Positions 18,526 through 28,293 of a DNA stretch of 64,000 nucleotides are shown here, piece after piece; position 1 is the first letter of the stretch, and every line of letters begins with the position of its first letter. The position numbers were made by a program, and so were the translations under genes. Source of the DNA: Nitrospira sp. (GTDB lineage Bacteria; Nitrospirota; Nitrospiria; Nitrospirales; UBA8639); contig CP058931.1 in NCBI GenBank assembly GCA_024760505.1, positions 2,118,001 to 2,182,000 of the forward strand, given 5' to 3'. Under the pieces are notes generated by a model, which saw only the letters and a program-made list of their open reading frames with translations, was not told the origin of the DNA and did no database searches.

Positions 18526-19443
18526 ATGACGAATTCTGGATCAAAGGAAAGTATGCTGAATACGCCGAAGCTATGCTCCGTCATCATTGTGACCTATAAT
18601 TCCAGCTCTTGCATCAGTACCTGTTTAAATCCTTTACTCAACATTTCTGATGTTGAGCTGGTGGTTGTGGATAATGATTCAAAGGATGGAACTGCAGCTA
18701 AATTGCAGAAAGAATTTCCGCAGATTACCCTTATTGCCCTTCACGAAAATATTGGTTTTGGGCGTGCGTGTAATATCGGGTTGGCGGCTTCAAGCGGATC
18801 CTTTGTCCTATTTTTGAACCCGGACACCATTGCGACGGAAAAGGCCATTCGAACCCTTATCCAATTTTATGAGAAGCATCCTCGAGTAGGAATTGTCGGG
18901 GGCCGTCTTGTTGATCCATCTGGCCGGCCTTTGCAATCAATGGGGGATATGCCTTCGTTGACTGGCCTTGTGTTGGATAAGCCGTTGGCCTGGGTGGCGA
19001 AGCGGGTAGGGGCTCGAGGGCTCTTTCGTCGAGTGGTAGGCTGGTGTTCGGCAAAATTTTGTCTTCCTCATGAAGCGGAGCCTGTGGCGTGGGTGTCCGG
19101 TGCTTTTCTTTGTTGCCGGCGTTCAATCTGGAATGAAATCGGCGGCTTTGATGAAAAGTTTTTTTTGTATTATGAAGATGTTGATCTGTGCCTCAGGGCT
19201 AGGCAGGTTGGTTGGGAGGTGTGGCACGTTCCTGAGGCGGTTGTAGAGCATCAGTCCGGAGCTTCATTTGGGGGCGATCTTTCTAAACAAAAAGAAATTT
19301 ATTATGTTAATCAATATTATTTTTTCCGGAAACATTTTGGGCGTCCGGTCGCATGGGCTTTGTGGGTTTTGCAGAGTATCTATGCTCGATTAGGTCTGTA
19401 CCGTGGCCTTGGAACCGATCGAATAGGTCGTGCTCTGCTATAG
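18526..19443 (+). CDS. Glycosyltransferase family 2, rhamnosyltransferase-like
   Basis: The 305-residue protein has a complete GT2 fold. CSVIIVTYNSSSCI opens the domain, VVDNDSKDGT gives the nucleotide-binding acidic residue, FLNPDT is the DxD-equivalent, and FLYYEDVDLCLRARQVGW is the ED-x-D acceptor/catalytic region. This combination is typical of WbbL-type rhamnosyltransferases. dTDP-L-rhamnose is made by the rfb genes at 31857-35296, so rhamnosyl transfer is plausible but unproven. It is followed after 49 bp by a GT4 gene. Confidence 0.82.
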   Translation: MTNSGSKESMLNTPKLCSVIIVTYNSSSCISTCLNPLLNISDVELVVVDNDSKDGTAAKLQKEFPQITLIALHENIGFGRACNIGLAASSGSFVLFLNPDTIATEKAIRTLIQFYEKHPRVGIVGGRLVDPSGRPLQSMGDMPSLTGLVLDKPLAWVAKRVGARGLFRRVVGWCSAKFCLPHEAEPVAWVSGAFLCCRRSIWNEIGGFDEKFFLYYEDVDLCLRARQVGWEVWHVPEAVVEHQSGASFGGDLSKQKEIYYVNQYYFFRKHFGRPVAWALWVLQSIYARLGLYRGLGTDRIGRALL

Positions 19444-19492
19444 TGTGTATTCTAAGAATCACAGAAATTTTACTTGGGAAATTGGGGACGTA

Positions 19493-20575
19493 ATGCGGGT
19501 CCTCCAAATTGTTGCCGATGGGAAACCAGGTGGAGGAACAACGCATGTTCTACAGATTCTCAAAGGCTTACGGCATGCCGTTTCTTTTCATCTCATTACC
19601 GAAGAGCAATCATATTTAATGAAGGAAGCCGGTGCTCTTGGCATTCCCTGTCAGGGGCTTCGGTTTTTCAGGAGTCGGCTCAATCCTGTCATCCCTTTCC
19701 AACTTCGAGCGTTGGTTATGGCTCTTCAACCTGATCTGGTTCATGTCCATGGTGGGCGTGCAGGGTTTTTCTTTACGGTATCTCTCTTGAAAGTCCCGAT
19801 GGTCTATACCGTTCATGGATTTCATTTTATTGAAAAGTCACCGAGAATTCGCCGGATGGCGTTAATGGCGGAACGTTGGAATCTGCGACGTGCGTGTCAT
19901 TCTATTTTTGTGTCGAAATATGATGCGGTTCTTGCAGAAAATTTTCAATTATTATCAGGTAGTGATAAAAGGTCAGTCATCTATCCCGGTCTTTCTTTGG
20001 CAAATCTTCCACCGCCTTTGCCTCAGGCGCTCCTGCATATTGGATTTATCGGACGATTGGAACATCAGAAGGATCCTCTCCTTTTTGTAGAGATGATGGA
20101 GTTCTTGCCTGAGTATTCGGCCACGATTGTTGGTGATGGGGTTTTGGCTTCGATGATCAAACAGGAAATTGCCAGGCGGGGGTTAGGTGGACGGGTTCAC
20201 ATGGTGGGGGAGGTGTCTCATGGAGAGGCTCTGGAAATTCTCGCTACTTTCAGCGTGGTCGTTTTAACCTCCAGGTGGGAAGGCCTGCCGGTTTTGGTCT
20301 TAGAATCTATGGGCATGGGAGTTCCGGTTGTGAGCATGAATGTGAGTGGATTGGAAGAAATTATTCATGACGAGGTAAACGGAATGCTGGTAGAGAAACG
20401 GAGAGGAGAAGACCTTGCCGAAAAGGTTAAAATAATCACAAACAATAAGGATCTCAGGATCTCCCTCATTAAGAAGGCACAGGAGACTATACAGGAAAAA
20501 TTCTCCATCGAAACCATGATGGCTTCGATTCTGAAAATATATCAGGAAATGTCTGCCTCACATGCAGGTCATTGA
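19493..20575 (+). CDS. GT4-type glycosyltransferase
   Basis: A protein of about 360 residues with the GT-B two-domain layout. RVLQIVADGKPGGGTTHVLQ opens the acceptor domain, HVHGGRAGFF follows, and the donor domain holds IGFIGRLEHQKDPLLFVEMM and SRWEGLPVLVLESMGMGVPV with the E-x7-E pattern. I choose ATG 19493 because the protein then begins directly with the first Rossmann strand. The longer frame from 19430 overlaps the previous gene and adds an unrelated N-terminus. It ends where the next glycosyltransferase gene begins. Confidence 0.82.
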   Translation: MRVLQIVADGKPGGGTTHVLQILKGLRHAVSFHLITEEQSYLMKEAGALGIPCQGLRFFRSRLNPVIPFQLRALVMALQPDLVHVHGGRAGFFFTVSLLKVPMVYTVHGFHFIEKSPRIRRMALMAERWNLRRACHSIFVSKYDAVLAENFQLLSGSDKRSVIYPGLSLANLPPPLPQALLHIGFIGRLEHQKDPLLFVEMMEFLPEYSATIVGDGVLASMIKQEIARRGLGGRVHMVGEVSHGEALEILATFSVVVLTSRWEGLPVLVLESMGMGVPVVSMNVSGLEEIIHDEVNGMLVEKRRGEDLAEKVKIITNNKDLRISLIKKAQETIQEKFSIETMMASILKIYQEMSASHAGH

Positions 20576-20583
20576 GGGCACAA

Positions 20584-21768
20584 GTGAAAGTTGCGCTGGT
20601 TCATGATTGGCTGACTGGTATGCGAGGGGGTGAGCGGTGTCTTGAGGTGTTGTGTGAATTGTTCCCTGATGCGCCAATTTATACGCTGTTCCATGTGAAA
20701 GGCAGTGTGTCGCAGACGATTGAGCGGCATCCTATTATTCCCAGCTTTCTTAATCGAGTCCCATTTGCAAAGAGTCGATATCGGTATTTGCTCCCTTTCT
20801 TTCCTTCAGCCATCCAGCGATTGGAATTCCATCAGTATGATTTGGTGGTCAGTTCGAGCCATTGTGTGGCCAAGGGCATTCGAGTGCCTCGCGAGACCTG
20901 TCATATTTCGTACGTTCATACCCCCATGCGGTATATCTGGGATGGATTTGATACCTATTTTGTTAAGCCGGGGATTTGGAATTTTAGCAGACTGGGCATG
21001 GGCCTTTTTCGAACGCGACTTCAGCAGTGGGATGTGGAATCCAATGCCCATGTGAGTAGTTTTATTGCCAATTCGCATAACGTAGCAGAGCGAATTGCAC
21101 GCCAGTATGGAAGGGCGGCTTGCGTGGTCTACCCTCCTGTTGATTGGCAGACCTTTCACGTGTCGCATCACCATGAAGGGTTTTACTTGATGGTCACGGC
21201 CTTTGCGCCCTACAAAAAAGTCGATCTGGCCATTGCTGCGGCCAATGAGCTGGGGCTTCCATTAAAAATTATTGGGCAGGGACAAGATGAGAAACGCTTG
21301 AGGCGAATGGCCGGTCCAAGTATCGAATTTCTTGGCTGGCAGCCAGACCATCACGTCAGAGAATTTTACAGCCGGTGCCTTGCCGTTCTCTTCCCCGGTG
21401 AAGAGGATTTTGGTATTGTGCCTTTGGAGGCCATGGCTGCCGGGAAACCGGTAATTGCCTATGGAAAGGGTGGAGCCCTTGAAACAATCGTCCCTCTCAA
21501 TCCTATGCATAAGCCAGGCGAAAATCATTTAGAACGTGGTCTTCACGGAAGTGGATCTTCTTCTGTTCCAACGGGGGTCTTTCACTATGAACAGTCGGTC
21601 CAAGCCATAATTGAAAGCATTCAGTTGTTCACGCAGCACCTCACAGATTTCAATCCGGATGCAATTCGGGCACATGTTGAACCGTTTGATCGTTCTCATT
21701 TTAAGCAACGGATGCAGCAGGTGATCATGTCTCGTTATCGCGAATTCCGTCGTACCTCACCATGTTGA
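20584..21768 (+). CDS. GT4-type glycosyltransferase, WbaZ-like
   Basis: A protein of about 394 residues. KVALVHDWLTGMRGGERCLE is the characteristic start of a GT4 subgroup often called mannosyl- or rhamnosyltransferases. SYVHTPMRYIWDGFDTYF and FPGEEDFGIVPLEAMAAGKPVIAYGKGGALETI give the acceptor and donor regions, the latter with E-x7-E. The GTG at 20584 follows GAGGG and gives the expected N-terminus; a TTG at 20572 overlapping the previous stop is the alternative. Its 3' end overlaps the sugar-phosphate transferase gene by 7 bp, so the two are coupled. Confidence 0.82.
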   Translation: MKVALVHDWLTGMRGGERCLEVLCELFPDAPIYTLFHVKGSVSQTIERHPIIPSFLNRVPFAKSRYRYLLPFFPSAIQRLEFHQYDLVVSSSHCVAKGIRVPRETCHISYVHTPMRYIWDGFDTYFVKPGIWNFSRLGMGLFRTRLQQWDVESNAHVSSFIANSHNVAERIARQYGRAACVVYPPVDWQTFHVSHHHEGFYLMVTAFAPYKKVDLAIAAANELGLPLKIIGQGQDEKRLRRMAGPSIEFLGWQPDHHVREFYSRCLAVLFPGEEDFGIVPLEAMAAGKPVIAYGKGGALETIVPLNPMHKPGENHLERGLHGSGSSSVPTGVFHYEQSVQAIIESIQLFTQHLTDFNPDAIRAHVEPFDRSHFKQRMQQVIMSRYREFRRTSPC

Positions 21769-23162
21769 AACGCCACAGTGAATTCTTAAAAAATCTGCTC
21801 TTCCTTTCCGATCTGGTTGTGATATGCGTGTGTTGGGTGGTCGCCTACTTCATTCGCTTTTCAGTGCCCCTGTTTCCCATCACCAAAGGCATCCCTCCTA
21901 TTGACCCGTATCTCTGGCTCCTTTTTCCAATTGTCGCCGTATGGGGAATTTGTTTCTATTCATTTAATCTGTATCGCCCTCGTAGAATGGGCTCTCATCT
22001 GGCGGAATTTGTGGACATTGCCAAGGCCAATACGCTGAGTATTCTGATCCTGGTCGCATTGACCTTTTTCTCGAAGCCGTTTGAATTTTCCCGTTTGGTG
22101 ATCATGTATTTTTGGTTATTGAATCTGGTGGTGTTGGGCTTTTCCCGTATGGTCTTTCGGGAAGTTCTCAGGGTTTTCCGGCGAATGGGATACAACCAAC
22201 GCCAGGTGGTTATTATCGGCGCAGGAAAGCTTGGGCAGCGGGTTGGCGATACGCTCAAAATGCATCCCGAACTTGGCCTCCAGGTTCGCGGGTATTTGAC
22301 CAGGAATGCCGAAAAGGTTGGTCAAATACTGGACGGAACACCCGTTATCGGAACATTTGATCAGGCGGCAGATATTTTAACCAGCCAGGTGGACATCGTA
22401 TTTTTGTGTTTGCCTCCGGAAGTGGAATGTGAAGCTGAGGGACTGATGAAAATCCTGTCTGCCACCACAGCAGGAGTGAAGATCATTCCATCCATTTATG
22501 AGTTCGTGACGTTGCGGGCAGAAGCTGAAATGTTTGAGGGCCTTCCTATTATTACTCTGCAAGGATCTCCTCTTTACGGGTGGAATTTGCTTCTGAAGCG
22601 GATGGTTGATATCTGTGGTGCCGCCGTGGCCTTGGTGGTGGCCTCACCAATCGCATTGATGATTGCGGTACTCATCAAGCTCACCTCTCCAGGTCCAGTT
22701 TTCTACCGGCAGACTCGTGTTGGCCTCGATGGGAAATCGTTCAATATTGTCAAAATTCGGACTATGCGTATGGATGCCGAAGAAAAGACAGGTCCCGTCT
22801 GGGCCAAAGCCCATGACCCACGCAGGACGCCCATCGGGACGTTTCTGCGACGGACCAGTTTGGATGAATTGCCGCAATTTTGGAATGTTTTAAAGGGAGA
22901 GATGAGTATTGTGGGGCCGCGTCCCGAGCGACCGGAGTTTATCGAGAAATTCCGGGCCCAGATTCCACAATATAACCTGCGTCACACCATGAAAGCCGGA
23001 ATTACGGGTTGGGCCCAAATTAATGGATTGCGAGGGAATACCTCTTGGGAAAAACGTTTAGCCTACGACATGTATTACATCGAGCATTGGTCCTTATGGC
23101 TGGATGTAAAAATTATGATTATGACCCTTTGGAAGGGGTTGATCCATCGTGAGGCGTATTAG
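21762..23162 (+). CDS. Undecaprenyl-phosphate sugar phosphotransferase (WcaJ-type initiating enzyme)
   Basis: This 466-residue polyprenyl glycosylphosphotransferase has about four N-terminal membrane helices and a central Rossmann-like CoA-binding-type domain (VVIIGAGKLGQRVGDTLKMH, about 148-167). After a fifth hydrophobic segment comes the bacterial sugar transferase domain with SPGPVFYRQTRVGLDGKSF, KIRTMRMDAE, RRTSLDELPQFWNVLKGEMS and VGPRPERPEF. This enzyme moves a hexose 1-phosphate from a UDP-sugar onto undecaprenyl phosphate and starts each repeat unit at the inner membrane. It closes the glycan locus. Glucose versus another hexose cannot be decided here. Confidence 0.88.
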   Translation: MLKRHSEFLKNLLFLSDLVVICVCWVVAYFIRFSVPLFPITKGIPPIDPYLWLLFPIVAVWGICFYSFNLYRPRRMGSHLAEFVDIAKANTLSILILVALTFFSKPFEFSRLVIMYFWLLNLVVLGFSRMVFREVLRVFRRMGYNQRQVVIIGAGKLGQRVGDTLKMHPELGLQVRGYLTRNAEKVGQILDGTPVIGTFDQAADILTSQVDIVFLCLPPEVECEAEGLMKILSATTAGVKIIPSIYEFVTLRAEAEMFEGLPIITLQGSPLYGWNLLLKRMVDICGAAVALVVASPIALMIAVLIKLTSPGPVFYRQTRVGLDGKSFNIVKIRTMRMDAEEKTGPVWAKAHDPRRTPIGTFLRRTSLDELPQFWNVLKGEMSIVGPRPERPEFIEKFRAQIPQYNLRHTMKAGITGWAQINGLRGNTSWEKRLAYDMYYIEHWSLWLDVKIMIMTLWKGLIHREAY

Positions 23163-23407
23163 CCTTTCCCCCTTTGTGTGGCAGCGCGGCAGTTCTCCCA
23201 TGTGAGACTCTTTGCCAATGGGGTTGAATTTCCCTCCTCGTGATTATCCCTGACATTTCTCTGTCCATGCATTTTCTTCATTCCGTGTAAGGACGTCAGC
23301 GGGCCTTCTCAAGAAAAATTTTGGGCAGATGTCCGTCAGGGAATGTTGAATAATACTAATTTCCAAGAGCATATTGACCCACAGGCACGTTGCAAATCAG
23401 GGGCCTC

Positions 23408-23529
23408 GGGGCGGTTCAAAAAAGTTCGTCCAGCAAGGCCGCAGTCATTTTTGCGCGCAGAGCGTACTTCCAGTACGTGAGCACGGAAAAATGGCGAGAA
23501 CGCCGCTGGCGGCTTTTTTCAACAGCCCC
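23408..23529. repeat. 122-bp imperfect palindromic intergenic repeat
   Basis: The element is a near full-length inverted repeat. The left arm begins GGGGCGGTTCAAAAAAG and the right arm, read in reverse complement, begins GGGGCTGTTGAAAAAAG. The centre is GTACT-TCC-AGTAC at 23464-23476. It lies between the convergent sugar-transferase gene and metG, where a bidirectional stem-loop could end both transcripts. I recall similar palindromes scattered between genes in Nitrospira genomes, unverified here. Confidence 0.7.
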
Positions 23530-23566
23530 CGTCATGACTTTTCGAGTGAAAGAAGCGTGAAAACCA

Positions 23567-25552
23567 TCATTTGATTCTTGTCCCGGCAGGGATCTCCTGG
23601 GACATGTTAAGAAGTTCAAGGACCTCTTGATCTCCTGCTGCTAATACCATGCCTTGGGATTCAATCCCCATCAGTTTTGCTGGCTTGAGATTTGCCACCA
23701 CGACAATGGTTCGGCCCACCATTTCTTCTGGGGCATACTTTTTCCCAATTCCAGCCACGATCTGACGCTGTTCTGTTCCGATATCCACCTGGAGCTTGAG
23801 CAGTTTTTCAGACTTTGGAACACGTTCTGCCGTTAAGACTTTGGCCACCTTCAATTGAACTTTTTGGAAATCGGCAATGCCGATTTGTATCACGTCGGCG
23901 GGTGGGGATTGCGGTTGGGTGAATGGAACTGGCTGAGATGTTTCCATGTGTGTCCTGTTTGGGTGAATGGGCATTTTCTGTTCGGGACTCTTCTGGGAGT
24001 CCGGTGGACGGGAATCTTTTCTGGGAAATAGCGAAGCGCCTTTACTGGTTTGCCCCGTATAAAGGTATGCTCCCCAACGAGGGAATTCTTGCAACACGGG
24101 CGTGGAAAAATCCATCGATAATCCCAGTCGGGTCTTCATCGTTTCGGCGATCTGTGGCATAAACGGGTATACGGCCACCGTGAGGAATCGCAAGACCTCC
24201 GTGAGATGAAATAGGACCGTGTGAAGGCGAGGGGTATGATCAGGATCTTTGGCCAACATCCATGGGGCGGTCTTATCAATATATTGATTAGCTGACTGGA
24301 CCAAACCCCACGTAGTTTCCAGTGCGCGATTAAATTCTAAGTGGCGAAGTTGTGTGTCAATGGAGGGAAAAAGGGATGAAGCCGCATGCTGGAGTTGACG
24401 ATCCTGATCGGTTTCGTGTTTGGCGTTGGGTTGAGGAACGGTATTGTTGGAAAAATTGGCCAGCATCGTAAGAGTTCGGGACAGCAGATTGCCAAGATCG
24501 TTTGCCAATTCAGCGTTATACCGGCTACCGAATGCCGTGATGGAGAAATCTCCATCCTGGCCGAATGGTACTTCCCTCAACAGAAAATAGCGAAAGGCAT
24601 CAGCGCCGAATTCTTGGACCATGGCATAGGGATCGACAACATTCCCTCGACTTTTTGACATCTTTTCCCCATTCACCGTCCACCAGCCATGCGCAAAGAT
24701 GGATTGGGGGAGCGGCAGTTCTAAGCCCATTAACATGGTCGACCAGTACACGGCATGGGTGGTCAGGATATCTTTTCCGACCAGATGGAGCGACGCGGGC
24801 CAGAATTTTGTGATGCTGGGAGTTGGAGCGACGTACTCCAGGGCTGACAGGTAATTCACTAAGGCGTCGAACCATACATAGGCCACGCACTCCCGATCAA
24901 ATGGCAATTCGATGCCCCACGATAATCGTGACTTGGGTCGGGAAATTGACAGATCCTCAAGGGGCTTTTGCAGAAACCCTAGGACCTCATTGCGACGGGT
25001 GTCCGGCTGAATGAAGTCGGGATTTGTCTGGATATGCTCCTTCAACCGGTTCTGAAAGCGACTCATGCGATAAAAATAATTTCGTTCACTGACCTGCTCT
25101 ACTGGTCGCCGGCAATCCGGGCACAGGCCATTCTCCACATCCTTTTCTGTCCAAAATCGCTCGTCAAAAGTGCAATACCAGCCGGTGTATTCGGCCTGAT
25201 AAATCAAGCCTTTGTCATAGAGGGCTTGAAGGTAGCGTTGCACGATAGCCTGATGTTGAAGATCGGTGGTGCGAATAAACCCATTGTTGGAGATATGCAA
25301 TTGGGACCAGAGATTCTTGAACTTCGGCGTGAGGAGGTCACAATGTGCCTGCGGATCGATCCCGGCCTTGGCCGCCGCCTGTTGGACTTTTTGCCCATGT
25401 TCGTCTAATCCGGTGAGGAAAAAAACCTCATCTCCTGTTAGCCGATAAAACCGGGCTAGAACATCGGCCGCGATGGTGGTGTAAGCGTGGCCAATGTGCG
25501 GCACATCGTTGACATAATAGATTGGGGTGGTGACATAAAACGTGTTGGACAT
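23567..25552 (-). CDS. metG: Methionyl-tRNA synthetase
   Basis: The 661-residue class I aminoacyl-tRNA synthetase carries the HIGH motif in YVNDVPHIGHAYTTIAADVL (about 12-31) and the KMSKS loop in GEKMSKSRGNVVDPY (about 297-311). A CPDC pair near 140 belongs to the zinc-bearing connective domain. A low-complexity linker (about 515-555) leads to a C-terminal tRNA-binding (EMAP/Trbp111-type) domain from about 560, which includes QLKVAKVLTAERVPKSEKLL and IVAGIGKKYAPEEMVG. It charges tRNA-Met in the cytoplasm. It precedes the convergent palindromic repeat and follows holB on the same strand. Confidence 0.97.
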   Translation of the reverse strand: MSNTFYVTTPIYYVNDVPHIGHAYTTIAADVLARFYRLTGDEVFFLTGLDEHGQKVQQAAAKAGIDPQAHCDLLTPKFKNLWSQLHISNNGFIRTTDLQHQAIVQRYLQALYDKGLIYQAEYTGWYCTFDERFWTEKDVENGLCPDCRRPVEQVSERNYFYRMSRFQNRLKEHIQTNPDFIQPDTRRNEVLGFLQKPLEDLSISRPKSRLSWGIELPFDRECVAYVWFDALVNYLSALEYVAPTPSITKFWPASLHLVGKDILTTHAVYWSTMLMGLELPLPQSIFAHGWWTVNGEKMSKSRGNVVDPYAMVQEFGADAFRYFLLREVPFGQDGDFSITAFGSRYNAELANDLGNLLSRTLTMLANFSNNTVPQPNAKHETDQDRQLQHAASSLFPSIDTQLRHLEFNRALETTWGLVQSANQYIDKTAPWMLAKDPDHTPRLHTVLFHLTEVLRFLTVAVYPFMPQIAETMKTRLGLSMDFSTPVLQEFPRWGAYLYTGQTSKGASLFPRKDSRPPDSQKSPEQKMPIHPNRTHMETSQPVPFTQPQSPPADVIQIGIADFQKVQLKVAKVLTAERVPKSEKLLKLQVDIGTEQRQIVAGIGKKYAPEEMVGRTIVVVANLKPAKLMGIESQGMVLAAGDQEVLELLNMSQEIPAGTRIK

Positions 25553-25638
25553 GACAAGACATCCTCTGTTAGCTCCGAACCCACATGCGCCAAACGACTC
25601 TGGTGGTCGCAGAACCGGGGTAAGCAGGTAATTGATGG

Positions 25639-26670
25639 TTAAGCGAGACCTGGTGAATGCGAGAATTTCAATTGGTCGTGGAGATGAAAGAAAAATTGTT
25701 CCAATCCGATTTGCACATTAAGATTTCGTTGTTGCCCTCGCTCAAGTTGGTTGAGTTCATGGATTAAGTCCAGAAGTGAAGAGGGGGTGATCTGTAGAGA
25801 CAACTCGCGAAGCGCCGTTTCTTGATCCTGATACAAGGTGGGAGACAAGGAAGGATCCAGGGTCAGCAATAGCAAGTCCCTGAGCCCTGCCCAAAACCAA
25901 TGAATCGCTTCCTGTACTTGGTTCGATTTGACCAGCCCTTCACTCATATCCATCACCTGTGAAGGCGACGCAGTATCTTCCCCAAATAACAACGCCCAGT
26001 ACTGACGGATTTTCACCTTTAATTCTGTGGGGTCACAAGCCAAAGCTGAACCCAACCGGCCTTCCGCAAATGCCGCGATTAACCGGTTTTCCTGGTCTTC
26101 CCTGTCCGTCCGTTCCTTCAGGAATTCATAAATGCTGGCAGAGGGAAGCGGGGCAAATCGCAACGTAATGCATCGAGACCGAATCGTCGCCAAAAGGTGC
26201 TCCGGGCGGCTGGTGATCAGGAGAAACAGGCAATGGTCTGGCGGATCCTCCAATGTCTTGAGCAAGGCGTTGGCTGCTTCGGTGGTCATTGAGTCGGCCT
26301 GATCAATGAGGCAAATCTTATGTGACCCCAGGAGAGGACGATAAATGACCAGATGTTCGATGTCGCGTATTTGATCAATGGTAATTTTGGTATTCTGCTT
26401 TTGCGTATCTTCAGGTTGTACCAACAAAAAGTCGGGATGGGTGGCCTGGGCGATTTGATGACATGATCGGCAGTGGCCGCAGGCATCGGGTGTTGGTGCG
26501 ATTTGTGGGACCTCACAATGGAGATATTGGGCAAGCGCGATAGCGGTGAGTCGTTTCCCAATGGTCGGTTCTCCATGAAACAGATAGGCATGACCCAGAT
26601 GATTGGTGGAGACCGCTGTTTGGAGCCATTTAATTGGGTGTTGATGCCCGACGAGATCTCGAAACGCCAT
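25639..26670 (-). CDS. holB: DNA polymerase III delta' subunit
   Basis: The 343-residue clamp-loader AAA+ protein has the family opening VGHQHPIKWLQTAVSTNHLG and a P-loop-like GEPTIGKR. A zinc site is formed by CGHCRSCHQ plus an earlier Cys, with DQADSMTTEAANALLKTLED as the Walker B and following helix and SRC (about 186) as sensor region. Delta' helps load the sliding clamp at the replication fork. Its start lies 41 bp inside the 3' end of tmk; the tmk-holB pairing is common in bacteria and supports the call. metG follows after 86 bp, so these three genes are likely one transcript. Confidence 0.92.
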   Translation of the reverse strand: MAFRDLVGHQHPIKWLQTAVSTNHLGHAYLFHGEPTIGKRLTAIALAQYLHCEVPQIAPTPDACGHCRSCHQIAQATHPDFLLVQPEDTQKQNTKITIDQIRDIEHLVIYRPLLGSHKICLIDQADSMTTEAANALLKTLEDPPDHCLFLLITSRPEHLLATIRSRCITLRFAPLPSASIYEFLKERTDREDQENRLIAAFAEGRLGSALACDPTELKVKIRQYWALLFGEDTASPSQVMDMSEGLVKSNQVQEAIHWFWAGLRDLLLLTLDPSLSPTLYQDQETALRELSLQITPSSLLDLIHELNQLERGQQRNLNVQIGLEQFFFHLHDQLKFSHSPGLA

Positions 26671-27427
26671 GCTGAGGGGTCCCTTTCGTCTGGACTCGCT
26701 TGATGATACGGCTGGGTTGAGGAGTGATGTGAGCCAGGCCTGTCGATGGCAACGACTGAATGAGGCGTGCCATCATGGATGCTATAAGAGTATTCAGGAT
26801 CTCGGGGGACTGCCTGGCATCCAATTTTTGAATGCGTTGGGGATGCTGTTTAGCGAGAGCGATGAAGCCTTGACGTACGCGTTGATGGAAATCCAAGGAT
26901 TCCTGGTCAAGTCGATTTTGGTGTCGGGCCTGTTGTCGCCTCGCCAACCCTTCTTGGGTCGGGAGATCGAGTAAAAACGTGAGATGTGGAGTCAGTCCTT
27001 CCGTGGCAAACTGATGGGAATGCTTGAGAAAAGTGATATCACGGTGCCGTCCGTATCCCTGGTAGGCCACAGTTGAATCAAAAAACCGGTCACACAGCAC
27101 AATCATGCCTTTTGACAGGGCTGGCCGAATCACATGAGCCACATGTTGGGACCGGGCAGCCAGAATTAGAGCTGTTTCGCATTCTGGAGTAATGATTTCC
27201 TTGTTGGATTTCGTTTTGGAGTGGGAAAGCAGAAGGCGACGAATGGCCTCAGACAATGGTGTTCCTCCAGGTTCACGGGTTTCTAATACCTGATAGCCCT
27301 GAGCTCGAAGTGCTCGTGCCAATCGGTGGCATTGTGTGGTCTTTCCAGAGCCTTCTGTGCCTTCGAAGGTGATGAATAACCCTGAAGACAGGCCCTGTTT
27401 TCCCTTTGCGTGGTTTCTCGGTTTCAT
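26630..27427 (-). CDS. tmk: Thymidylate kinase
   Basis: The 265-residue protein has the P-loop FITFEGTEGSGKTTQCHRLA (about 18-37), the TREPGGTPLSEAIR nucleotide-binding block, CDRFFDSTVAYQGYGR (DR-Y/F motif) and the LID region GLARRQQARHQNRLD. It phosphorylates dTMP to dTDP in DNA precursor synthesis. It is longer than the usual 205-215 residues because of about 15 extra N-terminal residues and a basic C-terminal tail of about 35 residues that overlaps the holB start. A later start close to LFITFEG is possible. Confidence 0.95.
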   Translation of the reverse strand: MKPRNHAKGKQGLSSGLFITFEGTEGSGKTTQCHRLARALRAQGYQVLETREPGGTPLSEAIRRLLLSHSKTKSNKEIITPECETALILAARSQHVAHVIRPALSKGMIVLCDRFFDSTVAYQGYGRHRDITFLKHSHQFATEGLTPHLTFLLDLPTQEGLARRQQARHQNRLDQESLDFHQRVRQGFIALAKQHPQRIQKLDARQSPEILNTLIASMMARLIQSLPSTGLAHITPQPSRIIKRVQTKGTPQHGVSRSRRASTPN

Positions 27428-27593
27428 GGAAATTTACTCTGATCGATCCTAGTCTAAGTCATTGAAATTCGCAAGAAAAGTCTTGCAGGAGTCCCATCCT
27501 GATTGTAAGATGCGGTAGTATTACGGTGACTTCCCACCTCTCCCGTATAGACCGTGCCTGCTCTGTGTGGCGGGTAGAAGGCGGATTTTTCTC

Positions 27594-28271
27594 ATGAATA
27601 CCCTTCGCGCCTCTCTCAGACGTTATTTTTTGACAGGCCTGTTGGTAATTACCCCAATTTGGGGAACGATCCTCATTTTAAAAACGCTGTTTGTGACCGT
27701 GGATAGTATCCTTGGCACGGCATTAGCGGACCTGGTGTTGCCGGATTATTACTTCCCCGGTCTAGGTATTTTGGCATTATTGCTGTTGATTTTTTCAGCC
27801 GGAGTCTTTGCCACAAATTTTTTGGGGAAACGTTTGGTCGTCCGATGGGAAGAAATTTTAGATCGCGTCCCGATTGTACGTGGTATTTATGCCACATTGA
27901 AGTCGATGATGGACATCTTATCATTCAAACAACGCGAAAAATATAACAAAGTGGTTATGATTCAATTTCCCAAAGAGGGGAACTATTGTTTGTCGTTTGT
28001 CACGGGGGAAACCAGAAAGGAAATCCAGAATCTGGCTCCGGAGCCTTTGATCCATGTGTTTGTCCCCACATCGCCGAATCCAACTTCCGGCTATTTTCTC
28101 CTGGTTCCCGAGAGTGAAATTATTCCTGTAGATATGGGGGTTGAGGAAGCCATGAAGCTTATTGTTTCAGGTGGGTTCTATTCTCCTCCCGATAAATCTT
28201 CTAGCATTGAAATTGCAGAAAAACGAGATAGAATGACCCTCAAGGACTCACCAAAAGTCCAAACCCCATAA
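27594..28271 (+). CDS. DUF502-family membrane protein
   Basis: The protein has two strong membrane helices (LRRYFLTGLLVITPIWGTIL and YFPGLGILALLLLIFSAGVF). The DUF502 landmarks RVPIVRGIYATLKSMMDILS, VVMIQFPKEGNYCLSFVTGE and FVPTSPNPTSGYFLLVPESE follow. The soluble part probably faces the cytoplasm. Its function is not established. ATG 27594 gives the usual N-terminus; a GTG at 27567 would add nine residues. It is divergent from tmk across a 140- to 166-bp region and lies just upstream of glmU. Confidence 0.85.
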   Translation: MNTLRASLRRYFLTGLLVITPIWGTILILKTLFVTVDSILGTALADLVLPDYYFPGLGILALLLLIFSAGVFATNFLGKRLVVRWEEILDRVPIVRGIYATLKSMMDILSFKQREKYNKVVMIQFPKEGNYCLSFVTGETRKEIQNLAPEPLIHVFVPTSPNPTSGYFLLVPESEIIPVDMGVEEAMKLIVSGGFYSPPDKSSSIEIAEKRDRMTLKDSPKVQTP

Positions 28272-28293
28272 GAAAAGACCTTTAACGAAGGGT

